DNA of 18,308 nucleotides from JBCBSZ01 sp039197885 (lineage in GTDB: Bacteria > Actinomycetota > Acidimicrobiia > Acidimicrobiales > Poriferisodalaceae): assembly GCA_039197885.1 (NCBI GenBank), contig JBCCTY010000049.1, forward strand, positions 1 through 18,308. Reading direction: 5' to 3'. The notes beneath the pieces are model-generated. The model was not told the origin of the DNA. It did no database searches and saw nothing but the letters and a program-made list of their open reading frames with translations. Positions 7,672 to 13,785 of the stretch are shown in pieces. The position numbers and the translations under genes are program-made. Positions within the stretch are counted from its first letter, which is position 1. Every line of letters begins with the position of its first letter.

Positions 7672-8415
7672 TCACTGGAGTCCGGCGTAGCTCCCACCGT
7701 CGACCGGGAGCGATGCGCCGGTCACGAACCACGCGGCGTCGGAGCAGAGGAACGTGGCGATCTTGCCGAACGAGGCGGCATCGCCGACCCGGCCCGCGGG
7801 GATGCCCTCCCCGAGCGCGGTGAGGTCGGTGCCGAACACCGAGCGGATCCGGTCGGTGTTGTGGGTGCCGGGTTGGATGGAGTTCACGGTCACCCCGTCG
7901 CCGGCGATCTCGCGTGCCAGGGTCTTGAGGAAGCCGGTGACGCCGGCCCGGGCGGTGTTCGACAGGATCAGGTTCGGGATGGGCTGGCGCACCGACACCG
8001 ACGTGATGGCGACGATGCGTCCCCACGCCTGGGCCCGCATGGCAGGGACGGCCGTGGTGCACATCGCGACGACCGACAGCAGGCTCAGCTCGAGGGCGGT
8101 CGGGTAGGCGTCGAGTGGCGTCGAGCCGTAGTCGCCGGGAGGTGGCCCCCCGGCGTTGGTGACGAGCACGTCGATGCCGCCGAGCCGTTCCATCGCCTCG
8201 GTGACGAAGACCGCAGCGCCGTCGCTGGTGCCGACGTCGCCGGCGATCGGGATCGCGCCCGGCAGCCGGCTCGCTGCCTCGGCGAGCCGATCGGGGTCAC
8301 GCCCGTTGATGACGACGGTCGCCCCCTCGCCGAGCAGCGCCTCGGCCGTGCCGAAGCCGAGCCCGGCCGACGAGGCGGCCACGACGGCCCGCTTCCCCTG
8401 CAACCCCAGGTCCAT
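7672..8415 (-). CDS. SDR-family protein with non-canonical active site (FabG-like)
   Basis: The 247-residue protein has a Rossmann fold of the classical SDR type: AASSAGLGFG at 13-22 in place of TGxxxGIG, NAGG at 87-90, and the C-terminal PVDGG. The catalytic Tyr-x3-Lys is absent: after S139 and S141, the segment LSNTARAG puts S152 and R156 where Tyr and Lys should be. This matches a known group of beta-ketoacyl-reductase-like SDRs with imperfect cofactor and catalytic motifs, so oxidoreductase activity should not be assumed. The ATG follows the CGNR gene stop by 10 bases, and that stop (TAA) is part of a TAAGG ribosome-binding site eight bases upstream. The two are therefore almost certainly co-transcribed. 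The Rossmann region may still bind a dinucleotide or acyl-CoA-like ligand. Confidence 0.88.
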   Translation of the reverse strand: MDLGLQGKRAVVAASSAGLGFGTAEALLGEGATVVINGRDPDRLAEAASRLPGAIPIAGDVGTSDGAAVFVTEAMERLGGIDVLVTNAGGPPPGDYGSTPLDAYPTALELSLLSVVAMCTTAVPAMRAQAWGRIVAITSVSVRQPIPNLILSNTARAGVTGFLKTLAREIAGDGVTVNSIQPGTHNTDRIRSVFGTDLTALGEGIPAGRVGDAASFGKIATFLCSDAAWFVTGASLPVDGGSYAGLQ

Positions 8416-8425
8416 GGCGACGACC

Positions 8426-8980
8426 TTAGGTCGGTCCGTCAGGTGGCTCGCCGCTCGCCCGACGGCGCCGGTGCGCGGCGACGTGGGCCCGGTTGCCGCA
8501 GGTCCGCATCGAGCACCAACGACGCCGCCCGGCCTGGGATCGATCGACGAACAGGCTCGTGCACGGCTCGTTCGCGCACTCCCTGATCTGGTTCGGCGAG
8601 CAGGTCGAGAGGAGCTCGATCGCGTCCAGCGCGATGGCGGCGATCACCGTCGCGCCATCGGCGTCGGCGATGGTGCGGACCGAACGCTCGGACGTCAGCT
8701 CCGGTGGGGCGAGCCGCGTGGCCGCCTCGTTCAGCACGTCGATCGCTGAGAGCACGGCCTCGTCACCGGTCCACTCGGGGCTCGTCGCCAGTCGGTGGAT
8801 GGCCTCGCGGAGCTCGCGCAGCCGGGTCTGCATCGGGCCCGACGTCGGGTGGGGGCCGCCGAGCCCGACCTCCTCGCACCAGGCCGCAACCTCGTCCGCG
8901 GTCGAGATGAGGTCGGTCGCCGCACCGCGCCGCTGGTGGACGGTGGCGACCAGGGAGAGGGCGAGCGCGCCGGTGGACAT
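8426..8980 (-). CDS. CGNR zinc-finger transcriptional regulator
   Basis: The 184-residue protein has the usual two-part layout of CGNR regulators. The N-terminal helical ABATE-like region (about 1-125) probably senses a ligand. The C-terminal zinc finger has C135-x4-C140 and C156-x4-C161 in CSMRTCGNR, followed by a basic stretch HVAAHRRRR. The zinc finger is thought to bind DNA or stabilise DNA binding in this family. The frame is open to 9175, but the upstream part runs into the divergent SDR gene. The ATG at 8980 starts the conserved region and has GGGAG very close to it, an unusually short spacing. Position suggests it controls its own operon and the divergent SDR through the dyads at 9016-9047. 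Confidence 0.88.
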   Translation of the reverse strand: MSTGALALSLVATVHQRRGAATDLISTADEVAAWCEEVGLGGPHPTSGPMQTRLRELREAIHRLATSPEWTGDEAVLSAIDVLNEAATRLAPPELTSERSVRTIADADGATVIAAIALDAIELLSTCSPNQIRECANEPCTSLFVDRSQAGRRRWCSMRTCGNRAHVAAHRRRRASGEPPDGPT

Positions 8981-9015
8981 CGCTCCCAGTGTACGTCCCG
9001 CACGACCTCGTTGTA

Positions 9016-9047
9016 AGGTGTTGAACCCCTGACAGGCGTTGAACCCA
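9016..9047. promoter_or_regulatory. Two tandem imperfect dyads, candidate operator of the CGNR regulator
   Basis: Two 13-base copies, AGGTGTTGAACCC (9016-9028) and AGGCGTTGAACCC (9034-9046), repeat with an 18-base period and one mismatch. Each is itself an imperfect palindrome of the form GGnGTTnAACnCC. They lie in the 85-bp region between the divergent CGNR and SDR genes; the second copy ends six bases before the SDR ribosome-binding site. That geometry suits a repressor covering one or both promoters. The regulator assignment is inference from position. Confidence 0.5.
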
Positions 9048-9065
9048 CGACGAGAGGAGCAGTCG

Positions 9066-9803
9066 ATGGATGTCGACCTCACGGGCAGAGCGGCCGTCGT
9101 CACCGGCGGCACCGCGGGCATCGGCCTCGCCGTGGCGACGGCCCTGACCGGACTCGGCGCCTCGGTCCTCGTCACCTACGGTCGTGATCGCGAGCGCGCC
9201 GACCGGGTCGTCGCCGAGCTCGGTCCCGGTGCGTCGGCGGTCGAGGCCGACAACGGCCGACCGGGGACGGCCCGGCTGGTCATCGACGCCGCGGTCGAGC
9301 GGTTCGGACGGCTCGACATCGTCGTGGCGAACGCCGGTGAGACCGGGCGCTCACCGGTGGGGAGCACCGAGGCCGGGACCTACGACCGGATCTTCGACGC
9401 CAACGTCCGCAGCGTGTGGGAGCTGCTCGAGGCGTGCGTCCCGGTGCTCGGGGAGGGAGGCCGCGTCGTGTTGCTCTCCAGCGTTCGGACGATCATGAAC
9501 ACACCGGAGACGGGCCTCTACGCGGCCTCGAAGGCGGCGGTCGAGGCGATGGTGCCGATCGTGGCGAAGGAGCTCGGCCCCCGGGGGGTCACCGTGAACG
9601 CCGTGGCTCCCGGGGCGACCGACACCGCGCTGCTCCGATCGGTCAACGACCAGGACGCCATCGACGCGATGGCTGCCGTCACGCCACTCGGCCGGGTCGG
9701 TCGACCCGACGACATCGCCGGGCTCGTCGCCTACCTGGCGACCCCGGCGGCGGGCTGGGTGACCGGGCAGGTCATCGGCGCCACGGGCGGCCTGGGGCTC
9801 TGA
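9066..9803 (+). CDS. Short-chain dehydrogenase/reductase, canonical active site
   Basis: The 245-residue protein is a classical SDR with an intact active site: cofactor motif TGGTAGIG at 13-20, N89-A-G91, N113, S139, and Y152-x3-K156 in YAASK. The PG motif after strand six (VAPGATDT) and the C-terminal substrate loop are normal. After the second strand there is YGRDRERADR, with Arg residues that favour NADP(H), though this is only a hint. The ATG at 9066 has GAGAGGAG starting 14 bases upstream. An earlier TTG at 9039 is rejected because it falls inside the second dyad repeat. It diverges from the CGNR-SDR-transporter-Rieske block and likely acts on a hydroxyl or keto group in the same pathway. 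Confidence 0.92.
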   Translation: MDVDLTGRAAVVTGGTAGIGLAVATALTGLGASVLVTYGRDRERADRVVAELGPGASAVEADNGRPGTARLVIDAAVERFGRLDIVVANAGETGRSPVGSTEAGTYDRIFDANVRSVWELLEACVPVLGEGGRVVLLSSVRTIMNTPETGLYAASKAAVEAMVPIVAKELGPRGVTVNAVAPGATDTALLRSVNDQDAIDAMAAVTPLGRVGRPDDIAGLVAYLATPAAGWVTGQVIGATGGLGL

Positions 9804-9849
9804 CGAGGAGGCGCCGGACAGGGGTCGAGGCTGCGGCCGACGTCAGAGA

Positions 9850-10869
9850 TCACGCCGAGAGGCCGCGCTCGACGATCAGCCCGAAGCTGGTGATGACGTG
9901 GCCCTCGAGGACGACCTTCAGGTGGGTGTTCGTGAAGGGCAGCACGTCGATGTGGCGGTCGGCCGCACGTCCGCCGAGCGCGAAGGTCACGTCGATGGCG
10001 TGGCCGGCCGCACGCAGCTCGTCGACGACGCGCTCGATGTCGCGGCGTCGGTAGGCGACGGTGTCGCCCTCCTCGACGGTCACGTCGTCGCTGCTCACGT
10101 TGAGCTCGGTGGTGTGGACCGCGACGCCGCCCGGTCGAAGGCAGCGCATCGCGCGGTGGATGAAGCGGCGGCCGGCGTCGAGGTCGCCGAGGTGCTCGAG
10201 TGCGCACGACGACCAGACGAAGTCGAAGTCGACGAGGTCGTCCGGGACGTCGCGCATGTCGACCGGGCGGAACGAGACCCGGTGGAACAGCACCTCCGGG
10301 TCGCACAGCCCGTGCACGTTGAGCTGTTGGATCGACTCGGCGTGTTGCTCGACCGTCGCCCAGGCCTGATGGTCGTCGTGTTCGACGGGGAGGTCGGTCG
10401 CGACGAGCTCGCAGCCCTCGGCGGCCAGCAGGCTGGCGATCGGTTCGGTCCCGACACCGAAACCCAGGCCACGGGATCCCGCTCGGACCATGTCCCGCTC
10501 CGTGAGTGCCTGGACCAGGTAGCACCACTCCCACTGCTTGCGGTGGACGAGATGCGGGTGGCCGAACCGCTCGCACCAAGCGGCATAGGGCTCGGTGTCG
10601 ATCTGCGCTGCGGTGCACGCCTGGGAGATCAGCCCGGGGAAGGTCGGGGCGCGTTGGTCGGTCGGCTCCCACGCCGGGTCGTAGGTCGGGATGATCGTCG
10701 GCGCCCGCTCGGGCTCGGGATCCGCTTCGGGTGCCGGCTCGGCCACGTCGCCGCGGAGTGTGCGGGTCCAGCCGGCCGACGCCTCGACGAGCCTTCGCAC
10801 CCTCCCCACGGCGTCGACCGTACTCCTGCCCTCCGTGCCATCTCGGTCGTGCGTCGCGCCCGACGCCAC
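9850..10869 (-). CDS. SAM-dependent class I methyltransferase
   Basis: The product (up to 339 residues) has a class I methyltransferase core at about residues 130-255. Motif I is GLGFGVGTEP (134-143), the acidic end of strand two is D159, and FVWSSCALEHLGD (217-229) marks motif IV and the following helix. LRPGGVAVHTTE is motif VI. The unusual upstream region LVHRKQWEWCYLVQAL resembles methyltransferases found among sugar and cell-surface biosynthesis genes, but no such genes are nearby. Residues 40-58 are Pro/Glu/Ala-rich. The start is uncertain: the GTG at 10869 sits directly against GGAGG, too close for a good site, and in-frame GTGs lie about 60-70 bases downstream. The gene is convergent with the SDR and diverges from a lipoprotein gene. 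Substrate is unknown. Confidence 0.8.
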   Translation of the reverse strand: MASGATHDRDGTEGRSTVDAVGRVRRLVEASAGWTRTLRGDVAEPAPEADPEPERAPTIIPTYDPAWEPTDQRAPTFPGLISQACTAAQIDTEPYAAWCERFGHPHLVHRKQWEWCYLVQALTERDMVRAGSRGLGFGVGTEPIASLLAAEGCELVATDLPVEHDDHQAWATVEQHAESIQQLNVHGLCDPEVLFHRVSFRPVDMRDVPDDLVDFDFVWSSCALEHLGDLDAGRRFIHRAMRCLRPGGVAVHTTELNVSSDDVTVEEGDTVAYRRRDIERVVDELRAAGHAIDVTFALGGRAADRHIDVLPFTNTHLKVVLEGHVITSFGLIVERGLSA

Positions 10870-10907
10870 CCTCCGTCACCGGACCGCACGCCGTGGAGGG
10901 GTGCGAC

Positions 10908-11474
10908 GTGGTGATCTGGTCCGCGATGCGACACCACCCGATCCGCCGCCGCTCCGTCCTCGTCCCGCTCCTCGGGCTGGTCCTCCTCGCCGCGTGCAGC
11001 GGCGATCCGGTGGCCAGCGGTGAGTCGCTGATCGAGGACGAGATCGAGGCGCAGATCGGGCTCGGCGAGCTGGAGGCCGCCTGCGAGGACCCGTCCTCCG
11101 AGGAGGTCGGCTCGACCTTCGGGTGCACGGCCACGACGCCCGCCGGCGACGTGATCGACTTCACGGTCGAGTTCGACAGCGAGGACGAGATCTTCGTGTT
11201 CCCGACCAACGTGGTCGCTGCGGAGGAGCTCGTCCTCATCGAGGAGGAGGCGGCGCAGGTGCTGTCACCCGAGGTGGGCGCCACGATCGATCCCTCCGAC
11301 GTCGACTGCGGTGAGGTGTCGATCGTGCTCGACGACGACGGTGTCATGAGCTGTGTGATCACCGATTCGGCCAACGGCGATCGCTACGAGCTCGAGGCGA
11401 CCTTCACGAACCACGAGCGTGGCACCGGCTTCTTCAACCGCGACTACCTCATCGTCGGTCTGCTCGACGGGTAG
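10908..11474 (+). CDS. Secreted lipoprotein with duplicated Cys-pair domain (DUF4333-like)
   Basis: The 188-residue product begins with a lipoprotein signal: R13-R14-R15, a hydrophobic stretch, and LLAAC with C30 as the lipidated residue. The mature part contains two similar units. Each begins LIEDE or LIEEE and carries a cysteine pair (C59/C73 and C134/C149, spaced 14 and 15), followed by a short beta-rich segment. This resembles DUF4333-type actinobacterial envelope lipoproteins, which have one disulphide per domain. The protein is very acidic. I choose GTG at 10908 because GGAGGGG at 10895-10901 sits six bases upstream; the ATG at 10926 would be 24 bases away but would also leave an intact signal peptide. 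Function is unknown; it probably sits on the outer face of the membrane. Confidence 0.75.
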   Translation: MVIWSAMRHHPIRRRSVLVPLLGLVLLAACSGDPVASGESLIEDEIEAQIGLGELEAACEDPSSEEVGSTFGCTATTPAGDVIDFTVEFDSEDEIFVFPTNVVAAEELVLIEEEAAQVLSPEVGATIDPSDVDCGEVSIVLDDDGVMSCVITDSANGDRYELEATFTNHERGTGFFNRDYLIVGLLDG

Positions 11475-11495
11475 GCCCCGATCGGTGCGGCCCGC

Positions 11496-11915
11496 TCAGC
11501 CGGCGCGGACCACCACGGTCCGGGCGGCGAGGTCGCCGACTCGCTGGTTTCGCTGCGTGATCGCCGCGGTCACGAAGCCCACGAGGTAGAGGATCGGGAG
11601 CGCGTCGACGATCCGCAGCAGGTTGCGGATGACCACCTGGCCCGACGAGGCGGGTTCACCCGCATCGCTGCGCACGACCAGACCGAGGACCCGCTTGCCG
11701 ATCGTCGTGCCCGTGGTCAGCTCGGCGCCGACGTAGTAGCCGAGGGAGATGACCGCCCAGAGCCCGAAGGCGGCACCCTCGAGCTCCACCGAGAAGCCGT
11801 CGTCGCCGGTGGTCGTGTCGCCGAGCGCGGCAGCGACCAGGCCGAGCAGGAAGATGTCGATCAATGCGGCCACGGTCCGGCGACCCAGGACCCGCTCTGT
11901 CACTGCGGTGCTCAT
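11496..11915 (-). CDS. RDD-family membrane protein
   Basis: The 139-residue protein has the RDD pattern: R12/R13 with LID (18-20) at the start of the first membrane helix (about 18-31), a second helix at about 48-65, and GTTIGKRVLGLVV (69-81) before a polar loop. A last helix spans about 103-120 (VDALPILYLVGFVTAAIT), and RVGDLAARTVVV closes the protein. RDD proteins are small integral membrane proteins of mostly unknown role, sometimes linked to ion transport or envelope stress. The frame extends to 11960, but the ATG at 11915 starts the conserved part. It diverges from the DUF2256/photolyase pair across 71 bases. Confidence 0.85.
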   Translation of the reverse strand: MSTAVTERVLGRRTVAALIDIFLLGLVAAALGDTTTGDDGFSVELEGAAFGLWAVISLGYYVGAELTTGTTIGKRVLGLVVRSDAGEPASSGQVVIRNLLRIVDALPILYLVGFVTAAITQRNQRVGDLAARTVVVRAG

Positions 11916-11926
11916 GGCCCCGGAGT

Positions 11927-11938
11927 GTGACAGGTCAC
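11927..11938. promoter_or_regulatory. Perfect dyad, candidate operator in divergent promoter region
   Basis: GTGAC-AG-GTCAC is a perfect 12-bp dyad lying 11 bases upstream of the RDD start and 48 bases upstream of the DUF2256/DUF3253 start. With one more base it reads TGTGA-n4-TCAC, similar to but shorter than a CRP/FNR-type site. It could control either or both directions. No regulator gene is adjacent. Confidence 0.4.
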
Positions 11939-11986
11939 GATCGGTGTGATTGCCCCGCATCGGGCGCCGTCGCCCACCATGGGAAC

Positions 11987-12373
11987 GTGGCCGACGATCG
12001 GGACGCGAAGCCGTGCGTGTCGTGTGGCCGAACCATCGAGTGGCGGGCGAAGTGGGCCCGGAGCTGGGACGACGTCCGGTACTGCTCCGACGCCTGTCGG
12101 CGGCGCAAGGTGCGACCGGTCGACCGCCAGCTGGAGGAGACCATCCTCGGGCTCCTCGATCGCCGCCGGCGCGGCGCCACGATCTGCCCGTCGGAGGCCG
12201 CCCGAGCCGTCGGTGGTGAGGACGACGAGGCCTGGCGCGAGCTGATGGAGCCGGCCCGCCGGGCGGCGCGGCGGCTCGTCGCGGTCGGTTCGGTCGAGAT
12301 CACCCAGCGGGGCTGCGTCGTCGACCCGTCGACGGCCAAGGGCCCGATCCGGATCCGACGAGTCGAGGCGTGA
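11987..12373 (+). CDS. DUF2256-DUF3253 two-domain protein
   Basis: The 128-residue product joins two small domains. Residues 8-40 are DUF2256, a zinc-ribbon-like motif: C10-x2-C13, the aromatic run WRAKWARSWDDV (19-30), and C33-x3-C37 in YCSDACRRR. Residues 46-122 are DUF3253: ICPSEAARAVG, WRELMEPARRAARRL, then EITQRGCVVDP and GPIRIRR, a winged-helix-like pattern. DUF2256 proteins often accompany cryptochrome/photolyase genes, and here the stop overlaps the next start as GTGA. The GTG at 11987 is the only usable start before the first Cys pair; the ribosome-binding site is weak. A role as a nucleic-acid-binding partner or metal-handling accessory of the photolyase-like protein is inference. 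Confidence 0.85.
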   Translation: MADDRDAKPCVSCGRTIEWRAKWARSWDDVRYCSDACRRRKVRPVDRQLEETILGLLDRRRRGATICPSEAARAVGGEDDEAWRELMEPARRAARRLVAVGSVEITQRGCVVDPSTAKGPIRIRRVEA

Positions 12374-13590
12374 TTCGCCTCCCGGCGCCCCCCGACGATC
12401 CGGCCGGGGTCGAGGATTGGGTCCGGAGCCACCTCGGTGACCTCGCCGGTGACGAGGTCCGTCGGTCGCCCCGGTTCCGGGGGACCCAGGCGGCAGCCGA
12501 CGCCGCCCTCGCCGCCTTCGACGTGACGGGGTACGCCGCCCGTCGCAACGAGGTCCAGCCCGAGTCACGGCGTGGAGCGAGCGCGCTGTCGCCGTGGATC
12601 CGTCACGGTCACCTCCCGCTACCGCTCGTCTGGGACCACGTCGGTGGTGGTCCTTCGCGCGACGTCGGCAAGTTCCGCGACGAGCTGCTCTGGCAGGAGT
12701 ACGCCCGCCACCTCTACGCCCGCCTCGGGACCCGGACGGCCCGGAGCCTGCGCCAGCAGCCACCGAGCGGCGGGCCCGGTGGGTGGGACCGATCGATGGC
12801 CTGCATGGCGTCGTGCCTCGACGAGCTCGAGGGCGACGGATGGCTGGTGAACCAGACCCGCATGTGGCTCGCCTCCCACTGGACGGTCCGGGAGGGTGGC
12901 CGGTGGCAGGACGGAGAGGACGAGTTCTTCCGCCACCTCCTCGACGGCTCGCGCGCGGCCAACCGCCTCGGTTGGCAGTGGACGACCGGCGCCGGCTCGT
13001 CGAAGCACTACGGGTTCTCGCGCTGGCAGGTGCAGAAGCGGGCACCCTCGCTGTGCCGATCGTGCGAGCTGCGAGACGACTGCCCGATCGAGGACTGGCC
13101 CGACGATCCCGAGTTCGTCGCGGTCGAGCGGCCGTCCCGGCTGACGCGCGACGAGGATCCGTCGACGACCGCCGGGCCCGGAGCGGTCGAGCGGATCGAG
13201 GAGCCCGATGTCGTGTGGCTCACGGCCGAGTCGTTGGGCGACGACGACCCGGCGCTGTCCGCTCACCCCGAGCTACCGGTCGTGTTCGTCTTCGACGAGC
13301 CCTTGCTCTCGAGCCTCGCGTTGAGCGGCAAGCGCCTGTGCTTCCTTGCCGAACGCCTCGGCGAGCTCGCCGCCCAGCGCCCGGTCGAGGTGCACCGGGG
13401 TCGGCCGGTCGAGGTGCTCGCCGGGCGGCGCGCCGCCGTCACGTTCGCCCCGGTCCCGGGCTTCCGGCGGCGGGTCGAGGAGCTGGCCTCGGTCGAGCTC
13501 CACCCCTGGCCCTGGCTCCGCCGCCCCCACGGCCGTGCCGCGGCGAGCTTCACCGCCTGGCGCAAGGCCCTGGGCCGAGCGGCCCGTTGA
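12370..13590 (+). CDS. Photolyase/cryptochrome-like flavoprotein with reversed domain order
   Basis: The 406-residue protein starts with the photolyase FAD-binding domain rather than the antenna domain. FAD-domain landmarks are ALSPWIRHGHLPLPLVW (72-88), FRDELLWQEYARHLYARL (102-119), the DGWLVNQTRMWLASHW segment (156-171) and GEDEFFRHLLDGSRAANRLGWQW (182-204). C229-x2-C232-x5-C238 follows (LCRSCELRDDCPIEDW). With C145 or C149 about 80-84 residues earlier it could hold a 4Fe-4S cluster, as in Fe-S bacterial cryptochromes. Residues 280-400 then read like the normally N-terminal alpha/beta domain: VVWL, DDPAL, PVVFVFDEPLL, RLCFLAERLGEL, RGRPVEVL and the linker-like SFTAWRKAL. GTG overlaps the previous stop (GTGA). 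Probable roles are DNA photorepair or light sensing. Confidence 0.85.
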   Translation: MIRLPAPPDDPAGVEDWVRSHLGDLAGDEVRRSPRFRGTQAAADAALAAFDVTGYAARRNEVQPESRRGASALSPWIRHGHLPLPLVWDHVGGGPSRDVGKFRDELLWQEYARHLYARLGTRTARSLRQQPPSGGPGGWDRSMACMASCLDELEGDGWLVNQTRMWLASHWTVREGGRWQDGEDEFFRHLLDGSRAANRLGWQWTTGAGSSKHYGFSRWQVQKRAPSLCRSCELRDDCPIEDWPDDPEFVAVERPSRLTRDEDPSTTAGPGAVERIEEPDVVWLTAESLGDDDPALSAHPELPVVFVFDEPLLSSLALSGKRLCFLAERLGELAAQRPVEVHRGRPVEVLAGRRAAVTFAPVPGFRRRVEELASVELHPWPWLRRPHGRAAASFTAWRKALGRAAR

Positions 13591-13648
13591 GCGAGCGGAT
13601 GCGTCGTGGCGACGGAGTCGGTGCGGAGCATCGAGGAAGCGAGACCAG

Positions 13649-13688
13649 AGCGGGCAGCCCTGGGCCGAGTGGGCTGGCGCTGCCCGCT
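13649..13688. terminator. Strong hairpin after the photolyase gene, possible terminator
   Basis: AGCGGGCAGC (13649-13658) and GCTGCCCGCT (13679-13688) pair perfectly over 10 bp around a 20-base loop, with CC/GG able to extend the stem past a small bulge. The hairpin lies 58 bases after the photolyase stop and about 100 before the PhoH start. No T-run follows, so a classical intrinsic terminator is not shown. The rest of 13591-13785 holds no recognisable gene. Confidence 0.4.
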
Positions 13689-13785
13689 GGATGCCCTGGC
13701 GTCATCGAGCGTTCACCGAGTCGACGTCCCCGGTCCTCGGAAGACCGGCGAGAGCTGACTAGGTTCGCGCCGCAGGAGGTGCTGC

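Noticed and set aside
9039..9065. TTG at 9039 as the SDR start
   Set aside because: It lies inside the second operator-like repeat and has no ribosome-binding site, while the ATG at 9066 has GAGAGGAG at the right distance.
9731..11374. Long minus-strand frame spanning the SDR end, methyltransferase and lipoprotein
   Set aside because: It crosses three better-supported genes in wrong frames and reads as Arg/Pro-rich noise.
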